Positions 8,103 to 16,816 of a DNA stretch of 64,000 nt are shown here, piece after piece. Each line of letters starts with the position of its first letter. Position 1 is the stretch's first letter. The notes below the pieces were generated by a model. The model was given only the letters and a program-made list of their open reading frames with translations. It was not told the origin of the DNA and did not search any database. The DNA comes from Thermoanaerobaculales bacterium (GTDB lineage: Bacteria; Acidobacteriota; Thermoanaerobaculia; Thermoanaerobaculales; Sulfomarinibacteraceae), in NCBI GenBank assembly GCA_035358815.1, contig DAOPQC010000008.1, positions 1-64,000 of the forward strand, in the 5' to 3' direction. A program made the position numbers and the translations under genes.

Positions 8103-9545
8103 TTATGGCACAGTCGACGACCACGCCGAGGTGTCGCCTGTCTCAAAGGTGTCGCCGAACACGACCGGCGCCAGGCACAGCGGGTACGAGGCGGCGGTCG
8201 AGGCGACGTAGGCGCTCATCACGTTCGGGACCCGCCACGGCTGGTAGCCCCACGGGTCGAGGAGGCCGAGGGTCAGGCTGATGTTCGACATGCCGGGGGT
8301 GATGGTGTGGCAGTAGCTCATGATGGTGCCGCAGCCGGCGCCGGGCGTCGGGCAGGGCAGGCTGGGCGGCCCGTTGTAGCAGGGCGGAGGGTCGCTGCCC
8401 CAGCACTGGTCGACCGGCGGCACGTAGCAGTTGGTGTGGCCGGTGTTGAAGTTGTGGCCGACCTCGTGGCTCACGACGTAGATGTCCCACACCACGCTCG
8501 GGTTCGAGATGTTGAAGCTGCCGGAGAGGTCGCCCGAGTAGCCGTAGCCGCCGCCATAGTGGTCGGTCGTTGGCGTCAGGCTGCAGCCCCAGCTCGAGAT
8601 GTCGACGCTGAAGGCCGACGCGCACAGCACACCCACCCACGCGACGCCACCGCCGACCGCCTGGCCGCTCAGAAAGTGGGCGATGGTGCGGGGCACCTGC
8701 CCCATGTTGGTGTTCCAGTACCTGCCGAACTCGGCGAGGAGGCAGCCGCCGCTGGTCTGCGTCCAGGGGTCACTCGCGGTGGTCCATACCGACACGTGGG
8801 AGAGCCAGAAATCGGTGCCGACCTCGGTGGTGTAGTAGCTCGAGGCATAGCCGAAGAGGTCGCCGGCGTAGCTGACCGCGCCCGCGACGCTACCGAACAG
8901 CTGGTAGTACTCGTAGTCGGTCTCCACGCCGACCCGAACCGTGTGGGTGGCAGTCTGCCTCGGGCCCGAGCCGTCCGGCAGTCCTCCCGTCGGCCAGGAT
9001 TCCTCCGGGCTCTCCGGCGATTGCCGGGGCAGGCGGTCGGTTCCGCACGCGAAGGGCCGGGCGCCGGCGTCCAGCGCGGGGTGATCGGTGACCTCCTGCA
9101 GAGAGGGCTGCGGCTCCCCCGATCTCTGCGTCGCCAGCCAGTAGCGACCATCGCTGCCGATCAGGCCGCGCAGCCCGCCGTCCTCCAGCACGGTCAGCAT
9201 CACCTGCGACCGCTCCCGGCCGGCGACCGTGCCGCGGAAGTAAGCGTGTCCCGGCGGCGGCAGCGTGAGCGTTGAGCGGTCGCCGTGGACGACGATCCGG
9301 GCGTCCGGGGCAAAGACCCTGAAGCGCTCGAGCTCGAAGGCCTCGGGCGGGCCGCCGGGCTCGAGGATGGCGCCCTCGATGCGGAGCTCGCCCGATATCG
9401 GGACTTCGCGGGCCAGCGCCTGAAGCTGGGGGTCGCTCCAGAGCAGGGTCGGGGAAGCGGCCGGTGCGGTCCCGGCGAGGGTGGCGGCCAGAGCCAGCGG
9501 CAGCCACGCCGCGATGCGCGAGGCGTTCGTCCGGCGCGTGGTCAC
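8103..9545 (-). CDS. Secreted metzincin-type zinc protease with GDTSAWS tail
   Basis: A GTG at 9545 follows a clear GGAGG with 8-base spacing and gives 480 residues. A signal peptide (IAAWLPLALAATLAGTAPAA) is followed by a ~150-residue beta-rich pro-region and a catalytic domain. The catalytic domain carries HEVGHNFNTGHTNC near residue 358, the extended HExxHxxGxxH zinc motif of metzincins, followed by the Met-turn candidate GTIMSYC. The protein is therefore an exported endopeptidase, probably activated from a proform. The C-terminus is DTFETGDTSAWSSTVP, the same ending as two other secreted proteins in this window. The frame is open upstream to 9587, but that adds residues before the signal peptide without a ribosome site. 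Confidence 0.9.
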   Translation of the reverse strand: MTTRRTNASRIAAWLPLALAATLAGTAPAASPTLLWSDPQLQALAREVPISGELRIEGAILEPGGPPEAFELERFRVFAPDARIVVHGDRSTLTLPPPGHAYFRGTVAGRERSQVMLTVLEDGGLRGLIGSDGRYWLATQRSGEPQPSLQEVTDHPALDAGARPFACGTDRLPRQSPESPEESWPTGGLPDGSGPRQTATHTVRVGVETDYEYYQLFGSVAGAVSYAGDLFGYASSYYTTEVGTDFWLSHVSVWTTASDPWTQTSGGCLLAEFGRYWNTNMGQVPRTIAHFLSGQAVGGGVAWVGVLCASAFSVDISSWGCSLTPTTDHYGGGYGYSGDLSGSFNISNPSVVWDIYVVSHEVGHNFNTGHTNCYVPPVDQCWGSDPPPCYNGPPSLPCPTPGAGCGTIMSYCHTITPGMSNISLTLGLLDPWGYQPWRVPNVMSAYVASTAASYPLCLAPVVFGDTFETGDTSAWSSTVP

Positions 9546-9738
9546 TGGGCGCCTCCATCGTGGTCTCGCAGCGCGGCTGCGCTCCATTGCCGGGCGACAG
9601 ACGCATCCTGGTCAGTCATTGGCCAAAGATCCTGACCACACTATGGGCGCTCGGCGTCGCGTGCGCAAGTCGACATCGAGACCAGCCTTCCGCCCGGGCG
9701 GCACGCCAGCGCCGCCGAAGGCGACCGTTCCGGGCGGG

Positions 9739-11532
9739 TCAGCCTCCGCCCGCCCGGGGCGCAGCCGGGCCGGTCGCGCGGGCGGCCCCGGCGGTGGCGG
9801 GGTTCGAGGCCCAGCGCAGCATGCGGTGGGGGAACTGCGGATGGTGGTACTCGATGACGACGGGGGGCGAGCCGTCGAGCGATGCCAGCGAGCCCTCAGT
9901 CCAGGTGTCGGCATCGGCGTAGATGAAGAGAGGGCCGGCTGCCGGGTCGAGGGCCGCGGCTTCCTCGACGGAGCGCGCGAGGCGATGGCCCGGGTAGAAG
10001 TACACGAGGTAGTCGCGTGGGTTGCCCAGCTCGCCGCGCTCGGTCAGCAGCAGCACGGTCGGCGCGGCGTCGCTCCCGATGCCGAGCCGGCGGCCCTGCT
10101 CGAGCATGTCGGCCAGCACGACCTCGTGCAGCGTGGGCCGGTACTCGCGGTCCAGGGCGGCCAGGTTCCACGCGACCTGGCACAGCACCAGCACCGTCAC
10201 GGTCGCGAGCACGGTGCGGGGGGTCCACGGTGGCTCGCGGCCCTGGAGCACGCGCAGCCCGGTCCAGCCCACGAGCAGCAGCAACGGTGGGATCACGACC
10301 AGGGCGCGCAGCATGTCGAAGCTCGGCGGTCGGATCGAGTAGCCGGTGAAGACCGTCGCGGTCACGATCACGGCGATCGTCCACCACGCGATCGCGAGGC
10401 CGGGCAGGCGGAGCCTGCCGGCGAGCCCGAGCACGATCACGGCCATGATCGGCAGGAACAGGGCGGGCGGCACGAACAACCTGGGTGCGCCGAACAGGAA
10501 GATGGCGAAAGCCTCGCGCAGCGGTCCGGCGAGCTCAGTCTTGACGGTCGCATTGGCGACCTCCTTGAAGAGGTCGTGCCGGGTGAGGAAGCTGAGGGCC
10601 GTGACGCCGGCGGTGATCGCCGCGGCGGAAAGCCAGCCGAGGGCGAGGCTCCGCTCGGACGCTCGCCACGACCTCGCGGCCGGCCACAGGGAAGCGACCG
10701 CGAGCAGCACCGCCGAGGCCAGGCCCGGGGTGTAGCTGCAGCCGAGCAGGGCGCCGATCCAGCCGAGGCCGAGCAGGGCGAGCACCGAGGGCCGCCGCAC
10801 CGCGATCAGCAGCCAGCCGGCGGCCGCCAGGGTCGCGGACAGCGGGAAGCTCGTCTGCTCGTACCAGCGCAGGTGGTCGATGGCGTACGGGAACGCCGGC
10901 ACGCTCAAGGCCGCGAGCGCGGCGGCCGCCTCGCCACCAGGCAGCCCGCGCCATGCCTCGCGCGCCCCGGCCCAGAACAGGAAGGCGCCGAGCAGGAAGG
11001 GCAGGGCGAAGCCGAGGCGAAGCGCCGGCAGGTTGCGGCCGAGCAGCAGGCTGGGCACGGCCGCGACCAGGTACTGCCGGTTGGGGTATCCCAGGTGCCC
11101 GATGCCGGTGTAGCGCCAACCCGGCTGCTGGGCCGCGTCGAGGCCGTCCGCGATCTCCTGCGTCGCCTCGTGCTGGAGCTGGACGTGCTCGATGCCGGAG
11201 ATGCCCCAGAGGGCGGCGAACGAGACCGCCAGCACCATCACCAGGCTGGTCAGGCAGCGGTCCCGGATGGCGCCCGCCGCGGCCCGCGCGATGGCGAGCC
11301 CGCCCACCGCCAGGAAGCCGCACCCGCCGAGCGCCCACAGCCGCGCGGCGGCCCACTCGAAGGGCCCGTGGAGGAGGTAGGCCAGGGCCTCGAGCCCAAT
11401 CACGGCGGTCGCGCAGCCCATCAGGGCGAGGCCGCGGTGCGTGGGAAAGGCCGGCTGCCGACCGATCGGGTCGTCCGGCTCATGGGATGACTGCGCTCCG
11501 CTCGAGATGGCCGCAACCTCCGGCCCGGTCAC
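9739..11532 (-). CDS. Polytopic membrane protein, GT-C glycosyltransferase-like
   Basis: A 597-residue protein with about a dozen hydrophobic helices, then a ~130-residue soluble C-terminal part. The periplasmic loop after the first helices (GIGHLGYPNRQYLV) and the overall layout recall lipid-linked-sugar GT-C or dolichol-phosphate mannosyltransferase-like proteins. I see no unambiguous catalytic DD or DE motif, so this remains a fold-level guess. The start is a GTG whose bases overlap the stop of the upstream secreted protein (GTGA, 11529-11532), implying translational coupling. The C-terminal soluble part may sit in the periplasm. The 190 bp before the protease gene hold only a 7-bp inverted repeat (TGGTCAG/CTGACCA, 9609-9638). 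Confidence 0.75.
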   Translation of the reverse strand: MTGPEVAAISSGAQSSHEPDDPIGRQPAFPTHRGLALMGCATAVIGLEALAYLLHGPFEWAAARLWALGGCGFLAVGGLAIARAAAGAIRDRCLTSLVMVLAVSFAALWGISGIEHVQLQHEATQEIADGLDAAQQPGWRYTGIGHLGYPNRQYLVAAVPSLLLGRNLPALRLGFALPFLLGAFLFWAGAREAWRGLPGGEAAAALAALSVPAFPYAIDHLRWYEQTSFPLSATLAAAGWLLIAVRRPSVLALLGLGWIGALLGCSYTPGLASAVLLAVASLWPAARSWRASERSLALGWLSAAAITAGVTALSFLTRHDLFKEVANATVKTELAGPLREAFAIFLFGAPRLFVPPALFLPIMAVIVLGLAGRLRLPGLAIAWWTIAVIVTATVFTGYSIRPPSFDMLRALVVIPPLLLLVGWTGLRVLQGREPPWTPRTVLATVTVLVLCQVAWNLAALDREYRPTLHEVVLADMLEQGRRLGIGSDAAPTVLLLTERGELGNPRDYLVYFYPGHRLARSVEEAAALDPAAGPLFIYADADTWTEGSLASLDGSPPVVIEYHHPQFPHRMLRWASNPATAGAARATGPAAPRAGGG

Positions 11533-12230
11533 GGCACGGTTGCCGACCAGGCGCTCGTGTCACCCGACTCGAAGCCGTCCGCGAACAGCGGCGGCGCGGC
11601 GTTGGTGTCGATGACCACCCTCAGGATCCAGTCGCCGATGACGCCGAGCTGCTCGGCGTAGGACCACGCGCCGGGCGGGATGGCGTAGACGAAGTTCATC
11701 TCGGGCGTTATCCCGTCGAGGTCGCGGGCGAGGCCAGGCGGCGAACCGGCAAAGAAGAACTCGATGCCCACCCGGACCGTGCCTGAGGTGATGGTGATGT
11801 CGTTGAGCGACAGGTCGAGCTCGTTGAGGTACGCGGTCGACGGCGTAAAGGTGACGATCTCCTCCCAGAGCAGCTCGCCTGGCCCGAGCGAGGAGCCGTC
11901 GTCGTTCCAGACCTTCACCACCAGGTCGACCGGTGGGCCGTCCGGGCAGAGCAGCACCTGCACGCGCTCGACCGTGAACGGGTGGCTGCCGGGCGGCACG
12001 GTGAAGCGCGCGGCGCCGATCTCCTCGACCGCGAACCCGGGGATGCACCACAAGTCTCCGGCGCCGGTGAAGCCGTCGTTGGCGAGCGTCATCTCGACCG
12101 CGCGGGCAGCCGAGCACGGCAGGGTCGCGATCAGGAGCGCGACCGCGACAGGGCGCCAGCCTCGGTCGAGGGCTGGGGAGCTCACGCCTCCAGTTTCGCA
12201 GATCGCCGCCGCCGCGCCAGTGGGGTGCAT
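11529..12230 (-). CDS. Small secreted protein with GDTSAWS C-terminal ending
   Basis: About 233 residues with a signal peptide (VAVALLIATLPCSAARA) and a single beta-rich domain of ~160 residues (PPGSHPFTVERVQVLLC, LWEEIVTFTPSTAYLNELDL, SGTVRVGIEFFFAG). It ends ADGFESGDTSAWSATVP. Domain function is unknown. It overlaps the following membrane-protein gene by a GTGA junction, so the two are coupled. The start is uncertain: the ATG at 12230 has GGAG only two bases away, and a GTG at 12185 would give a more standard 30-residue signal peptide. It probably acts outside the inner membrane. Confidence 0.78.
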   Translation of the reverse strand: MHPTGAAAAICETGGVSSPALDRGWRPVAVALLIATLPCSAARAVEMTLANDGFTGAGDLWCIPGFAVEEIGAARFTVPPGSHPFTVERVQVLLCPDGPPVDLVVKVWNDDGSSLGPGELLWEEIVTFTPSTAYLNELDLSLNDITITSGTVRVGIEFFFAGSPPGLARDLDGITPEMNFVYAIPPGAWSYAEQLGVIGDWILRVVIDTNAAPPLFADGFESGDTSAWSATVP

Positions 12231-12262
12231 CACTCCGCCGGCGGGCTGGAGCGGGCCGGGGG

Positions 12263-13348
12263 TCAGCGCCGGGCGAGCGCCGCGTCGAGGCGCTCGCCGA
12301 GCACCCCGCCGAGGGCGGCCAGCGACTCGAGGTCGGTCGGCTCGTCCGGGAGCAGGGGCACCTCGACCAGCGGATGGCTGCCGCCGAGCAGGGATCGCAG
12401 CTCGGCCACGCTCGCCCGGTCGCGCTCGCCGAGCCAGCGCAGGAGAGCGCGGCCATCGCCGGCGGCGCCGGCGAGCTGCGCTGGCGACGGCCCGGCGTCG
12501 GGGAAGGCCGGGTGGATCCGGTTGACCACGACCGGGCCCAGGCGGTAGCCGGCCTCGGTGAGCCGGCGCGCGAAGAACAGGGTGTCGGCGACGCGCCGGC
12601 GGCCGGGAGCGCTGACCAGGACGAACAGCGTCTCGGGCGCCCGCAGCAGCCGCTGCACCTCGACCGCCCGCTCCCGGAAGCCGTCGTACAGCGGGCTGAA
12701 GGCCTGGAAGAACTCCGCCATGTCGCGCAGCAGCTCGAGGCCGACGACGCGGTCGAAGAAGCCCTCGACGTTGCGGCCGAGTGGGCCGAGGCGCGAGGTG
12801 GCGCGCAGCTGCCCGTCGTCATCGAACCACGGCTTGAGGGCGATCCGCAGCGCGCCGGAGTCGAGGAACGACACGATCCGATCGGGGGCGCCGAGGAAGT
12901 CCAGGGCCTGGCGGGTCGGCGGGGTGTCGAGCACGATGCGCTCGTGCGCGCCGTCGCGCGCGACCTCGAGCAGCCGCTCGGAGGCCATGTACTCGAGGAC
13001 TCCGGCGAGGTGTCCCGACAGGTTGTCGTAGAAGCGGTTGCGCAGGATGCGCTCGCGCGCCTGCTGGTCCGGGGCGTAGCGAGCGATCAGCCGGTCGAAG
13101 GTGGCGCGCGCGTCGAGCAGGCTGGCGCACAGGCGGCCGGCGGCGGCGAAGGGGACCTCCGCTTCCTGCTCGGCGGCAACCGCATCGACGCCGAGCACGC
13201 TCCGCAGCCGCAGCGACGGGTCGAAGGTCATGACCAGGGTGTCGCGCCCGGCGCCAGCGGACCCCACCCCGAGCGCTGCGGCGAGGGTGGTCTTGCCGAC
13301 GCCGCCCGAGCCGACGACGATCACCAACGGGACGGCGCGGGGGTCCAT
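12263..13348 (-). CDS. ArsA/GET3-family ATPase (second of pair)
   Basis: 361 residues from an ATG at 13348 that overlaps the stop of the preceding ATPase (ATGA). The deviant Walker A is GSGGVGKTTLAAALG near residue 12, followed by the signature region VMTFDPSLRLRSVLG and LDTPPTRQALDFL as switch/Walker B. The A-loop-like PLLPDEPTDLESL is near the C-terminus. ArsA/GET3 proteins are dimeric deviant-Walker ATPases that handle arsenite or membrane-protein cargo. No arsenite-binding Cys cluster and no arsB partner are visible, so a metal pump role is not supported. Coupling with its paralogue suggests a heteromeric ATPase. Confidence 0.85.
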   Translation of the reverse strand: MDPRAVPLVIVVGSGGVGKTTLAAALGVGSAGAGRDTLVMTFDPSLRLRSVLGVDAVAAEQEAEVPFAAAGRLCASLLDARATFDRLIARYAPDQQARERILRNRFYDNLSGHLAGVLEYMASERLLEVARDGAHERIVLDTPPTRQALDFLGAPDRIVSFLDSGALRIALKPWFDDDGQLRATSRLGPLGRNVEGFFDRVVGLELLRDMAEFFQAFSPLYDGFRERAVEVQRLLRAPETLFVLVSAPGRRRVADTLFFARRLTEAGYRLGPVVVNRIHPAFPDAGPSPAQLAGAAGDGRALLRWLGERDRASVAELRSLLGGSHPLVEVPLLPDEPTDLESLAALGGVLGERLDAALARR

Positions 13349-14241
13349 CACGGCACCGTCACGGCGTGCTCGAGGCGGCTGGCCAGCGCCGCGACCAGCG
13401 GCGGGCCCGCGTCGAGCGGCTCCAGGGGCAGCTCGACGGTCGGCCCACGCCAGCACTCGTGGAGGCGAGCGAGCTCGCGGTCGTTGAGGCGGCGGCGGCG
13501 CGCCCACAGCGCGGCAGCGGGGTCGTCGTCGGCCGGGGGCTCGGGCAGCGGCGGGTAGAGGGAGTTGACCACCAGCAGCTCCGGCCCGCGCGCGAGCCGT
13601 TCCTCGACCAGCCGGATCAGCTCCAGGCTCTCCTGGACCGGCATTCCCTCGGCCGAGGTCACGACCACGACGCCGAACCGGTCGCGATCGGCCGTGAAGG
13701 CGGCGATCGTCGACGCCAGGTGCCCCACCGGCCCGCTGCGGATCACCTCCGCGATCAGCCGCGGCGCCGCCAGCCAGGCCACCGCGTGGCCGGTCGCCGG
13801 TGCGTCCAGGATCACGACGTCGGGCCGGGCCATGCCGCGCGGCAGGTGCCCCTCGACCAGGCGCAGGACATGGCCGAAAACGGCGGTCTCCTTGAGCCCC
13901 GGCGCGCCCTCGGTGAAGTGCTGGTGGACCGGGCTGGCGAGCACCCTGCGCACCAGCACCCCCACCCTCAGCTTGTCGCGCACCAGGTCGTCGAGCAGGC
14001 GGCGCGGGTCGAGGTGCTGGAGCTGCAGCCCGGGCGCCACCGTCACCACCTCGCCGCCGGAGGGCGGCACGCCGAGCAGGTGGTGGAGGCTCTCGCGGGG
14101 GTCGACCTCGAGCACGAGGACCCGGCGGCCACGGGCCGCAAGCAGGCGGCCGAGGGCCGCGGCGACGGTGGTCTTGCCGACGCCACCCTTGCCGGTGACC
14201 ACCAACATCTGCCGCCGCGCGAGCTGCTCGAGGACGCCCAC
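13348..14241 (-). CDS. ArsA/GET3-family ATPase (first of pair)
   Basis: About 297 residues from a GTG at 14241. The deviant Walker A, GKGGVGKTTVAAALG, lies near residue 17, followed by VLEVDPRESLHHLLG and VILDAPATGHAVAWLA. The paralogue immediately downstream overlaps it by four bases. It lacks the tandem-domain length of bacterial ArsA pumps (~580 residues), so the two genes together may equal one split double-domain ATPase. The start is uncertain, since another GTG lies at 14256 and no strong ribosome site is visible. The frame runs open to 14697, but that stretch overlaps the divergent glutaredoxin gene and is not credible. The divergent Fe-S genes next door may share a regulatory region. 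Confidence 0.82.
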   Translation of the reverse strand: MGVLEQLARRQMLVVTGKGGVGKTTVAAALGRLLAARGRRVLVLEVDPRESLHHLLGVPPSGGEVVTVAPGLQLQHLDPRRLLDDLVRDKLRVGVLVRRVLASPVHQHFTEGAPGLKETAVFGHVLRLVEGHLPRGMARPDVVILDAPATGHAVAWLAAPRLIAEVIRSGPVGHLASTIAAFTADRDRFGVVVVTSAEGMPVQESLELIRLVEERLARGPELLVVNSLYPPLPEPPADDDPAAALWARRRRLNDRELARLHECWRGPTVELPLEPLDAGPPLVAALASRLEHAVTVP

Positions 14242-14328
14242 TGGACCGCCCGGCACATCGTACGCGGGCCGGGCGCTCGCCTCATAGGGGCGTGGTGGCA
14301 GGGCGACAGCGCGGATGGGCGAGAAATT

Positions 14329-14355
14329 TTGAGTCGACGTCTCAGGTTGAGTCGA
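14329..14355. promoter_or_regulatory. Candidate operator: direct repeat TTGAGTCGA x2
   Basis: TTGAGTCGA occurs at 14329-14337 and 14347-14355, start to start 18 bp, and the first copy lies within a near-palindrome (TGAGTCGACGTCTCA). It sits in the divergent spacer about 70 bp ahead of the Fe-S operon, so it could be a regulator site. This is inference only. Confidence 0.3.
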
Positions 14356-14422
14356 GCGAGGGACGCGCAACGCGTGCCTGTCCGCCGGCGCGCAGCCTTC
14401 ACGCACGTCCCGGGAGCGAACC

Positions 14423-14824
14423 ATGACCGACGCGGCTCGCAGTCCGTTCGCGATCTCGGCGCCCAGGCCGCACCCGGCCCCGGCCGCCGGCATGCCGGTG
14501 GCTGGATCCAGCGGCAGCCCGGCCGACAGGGTCCGGCAGATGGTCGGATCGGCCGACATCTTCGTGTTCATGAAGGGGACGCCCGTGCAGCCGGCGTGCG
14601 GGTTCTCGGCCTCGACCGTCGCGATCCTGGACGCGCTCGGCGCGCAGTACGCGACCTTCGATGTGCTGGCCGACGAGGCGATCCGCGCCGCGGCCAAGGA
14701 GGTCGGTCAGTGGCCGACGTTTCCGCAGGTGTGGGTCCGTGGGGAGCTGATCGGCGGCGCCGACATCGTCGCCGAGCTCCACCGCTCGGGCGAGCTGGCG
14801 CAGGCCCTGGGGGTGGCGCCATGA
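14423..14824 (+). CDS. Monothiol glutaredoxin (CGFS type)
   Basis: 133 residues. Residues ~35-130 form a glutaredoxin domain with the monothiol signature PACGFSAST, preceded by IFVFMKGTPVQ and followed by WPTFPQVWVRGELIGGADI. The cis-Pro of WPTFPQV and the GG of IGGADI are the glutathione-binding elements. CGFS glutaredoxins hold and transfer [2Fe-2S] clusters using glutathione rather than reducing disulfides. The first ~30 residues are a low-complexity extension. Its stop overlaps the start of the A-type carrier gene (ATGA), and a YgfZ-like gene follows, so this is an Fe-S maturation operon. The name grxD would fit the family but is not assigned by context. Confidence 0.9.
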   Translation: MTDAARSPFAISAPRPHPAPAAGMPVAGSSGSPADRVRQMVGSADIFVFMKGTPVQPACGFSASTVAILDALGAQYATFDVLADEAIRAAAKEVGQWPTFPQVWVRGELIGGADIVAELHRSGELAQALGVAP

Positions 14825-15165
14825 CCGCGGTCTCCGGCCGGCTGATCGTGGTGACCGAGCGGGCGCAGCGGGAGATCCGGGAGATCTTCGAGCGGGAGCG
14901 CCCCGGCGACGGCGCGGCCCTGCGGCTCGGGGTCATCGGCGGCGGTTGCTCCGGCCTGTCCTACGAGATGCGGTTCGACGAGCCGCGGGCGACCGATCAG
15001 GTGCTCGAGCTCGACGGCTTCGCGGTCGTGCTCGACCCCAAGTCGTCGATCTACCTGAAGGGCGTCACGCTCGACTATCAGGACGGGCTCGAGGGCAAGG
15101 GGTTCGTGTTCTCGAACCCGAATGCCAGCAACACCTGTGGCTGCGGTGAATCGTTCAACGTCTGA
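14821..15165 (+). CDS. A-type Fe-S carrier (IscA/ErpA/HesB family)
   Basis: 114 residues, normal family length. The three cluster-binding cysteines are visible: GGGCSGLSY near residue 42 and NTCGCGESF near the C-terminus. A-type carriers receive Fe-S clusters and pass them to apo-proteins. The gene overlaps the upstream glutaredoxin by four bases and the downstream YgfZ-like gene by up to 44 bases, a tight operon. It cannot be assigned to IscA, SufA or ErpA from sequence alone. Confidence 0.92.
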   Translation: MTAVSGRLIVVTERAQREIREIFERERPGDGAALRLGVIGGGCSGLSYEMRFDEPRATDQVLELDGFAVVLDPKSSIYLKGVTLDYQDGLEGKGFVFSNPNASNTCGCGESFNV

Positions 15166-16804
15166 GCTGCTGCGGTACGACGCCGGCCAGTCCGCGTTCC
15201 CGGGGTGGGCGCTGATCGAGGTCACGGGCCGCCACCGCGAGCGCTTCCTGCACAGCCAGCTGACGTCCGACGTGCGGTCCCTCGAGACAGGATCGGGCCA
15301 GCTGTCGGCGCTGCTCGACGCCGGCGGCCGCCTGCAGTCGTTCTTCTTCCTTCACAAGCTGCCCGACGCGATTCGCCTGCTGGCGCCGGCGGGAGCTGCG
15401 CCGCACACCGTCGACCGCCTGCGGGCACGGGTCATCGCCGACGAGGTGGCGGTCGAGGGCCTGGAGACCGGTGCGATGAGGCTGGTCCTCGGGCCGGCCG
15501 CGGTCGAGCTCGCCGCCCGGCTGCCGCCGGGCAGGGCGTTCCCGGTCGAAGGCTGGGGGTCGCGGGGCTTCGTGTGCTGGGACGTCGACCCAGGCGCGCC
15601 CGATGAGCTCGACGCGGGCGAGCTCGAGGCACGGCGGGTGCTGAGCGGCCTGCCGCGGTGGGGGGCGGAGGTGACGGCCGGCATGCTCGTCACCGAGACC
15701 GCGCTGCTCGCGGGCGCGGTGTCGTTCGGCAAGGGCTGCTACCTCGGCCAGGAGACGGTGGCCAAGGTGGTGAGCCACCGGGGCCCGGCGGTGGCCCCGG
15801 CGCTGCTGCGCCTCGATCACGACCTGCGGAGCCCGCAGGCGCTGACCGGCACGGCCTTTGCGGTGGACGGCCGCGAACGCGCCGGCACGGTGAGGTCGTG
15901 GGCCCGCTGGCAGGGAAGCACCTACCTGCAGGCCAGCCTGCGGCGCGAGCTGCGGGTCGACGGTCTGGCCCTGACCTGCCGTTTCGACGGCGGACTCGAG
16001 CTCGCCGCGGTCGTCGTGCCGCTGCCGCTGCTGCGGACCCCGGCGCCCCAGTCCGAGGCCGAGGGGCTCCTGCTGAGGGCGACGGAGCTGGTCGTCGCCG
16101 ACCGCGAGGACGAGGCCATCGCGCTGCTCGAGCGGGCGATCGCGGTCGCACCCGGCTTCGCCGATGCCTACGAGGGGTTGGGCGTGCTGCTCGGGCGCCG
16201 CGCCCGCTACGAGGACGCGATCGCGGTCATGCGGCGCCTGCTCGAGGCCGACCCCGACTCGGTGATGGCCCACACCAACATGTCCGTCTACCACAACCGG
16301 CTCGGCCGGATCGAGGACGCCGAGCGGGAGGCCCGGGCGGCGGCGGTCAAGGCTGCCGAGCGCCGGCGGCGTGAGCAGCACCGCGACGAGACGGAGCGCG
16401 GGGCGCGCGAGCGCGCCGCCGCGGACCGCGGCCGCCGCGAGGAGATGTTCCGGCAGGTGCTCGCGATCGATCCCGACGACGCGCTCGCCAACTTCGGTCT
16501 CGGACAGCTCAAGGTCGAGGCCGGGGACCACCGCGAGGCGGTGTCGCTTCTCGAGCGGGCGATCGCGGCGGACCGCGACCACTCGGCGGCGCACCTCGCC
16601 CTCGGCCGCGCGCTGGAGGGCCTCGGCGAGGCCGATCGGGCGCGCCAGGTCTACCGGGCGGGAGTCGGGGTCGCGGCCCGGCGCGGCGATCTCAAGACGG
16701 CGAGCCTGATGCACGAGAGGCTGGGGGCGCTCGACCGCTCGGACGGCGCGCCGTCCCCGCAGCGCCGGGAACAGGACGCGGACCCGGCAGGAGTATCCTC
16801 GTGA
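15122..16804 (+). CDS. YgfZ/GcvT-like Fe-S factor fused to C-terminal TPRs
   Basis: 560 residues. Residues ~10-310 are a YgfZ/CAF17 folate-binding domain with the family signature KGCYLGQE near residue 204, including its conserved Cys, and the N-terminal FLHSQLTSDV. YgfZ supports repair or maturation of certain Fe-S enzymes. From ~320 to 530 there are TPR-type helical repeats (AIALLERAIAVAPGFADAYE, AVSLLERAIAADRDHSAAHL) with a charged Arg/Glu-rich linker near 415-440. YgfZ proteins normally stop at ~300-350 residues, so the TPR half is an added interaction module. The start may instead be the GTG at 15146; both overlap the A-type carrier gene. Confidence 0.88.
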   Translation: MPATPVAAVNRSTSELLRYDAGQSAFPGWALIEVTGRHRERFLHSQLTSDVRSLETGSGQLSALLDAGGRLQSFFFLHKLPDAIRLLAPAGAAPHTVDRLRARVIADEVAVEGLETGAMRLVLGPAAVELAARLPPGRAFPVEGWGSRGFVCWDVDPGAPDELDAGELEARRVLSGLPRWGAEVTAGMLVTETALLAGAVSFGKGCYLGQETVAKVVSHRGPAVAPALLRLDHDLRSPQALTGTAFAVDGRERAGTVRSWARWQGSTYLQASLRRELRVDGLALTCRFDGGLELAAVVVPLPLLRTPAPQSEAEGLLLRATELVVADREDEAIALLERAIAVAPGFADAYEGLGVLLGRRARYEDAIAVMRRLLEADPDSVMAHTNMSVYHNRLGRIEDAEREARAAAVKAAERRRREQHRDETERGARERAAADRGRREEMFRQVLAIDPDDALANFGLGQLKVEAGDHREAVSLLERAIAADRDHSAAHLALGRALEGLGEADRARQVYRAGVGVAARRGDLKTASLMHERLGALDRSDGAPSPQRREQDADPAGVSS

Positions 16805-16816
16805 TGCCGAGGCACG

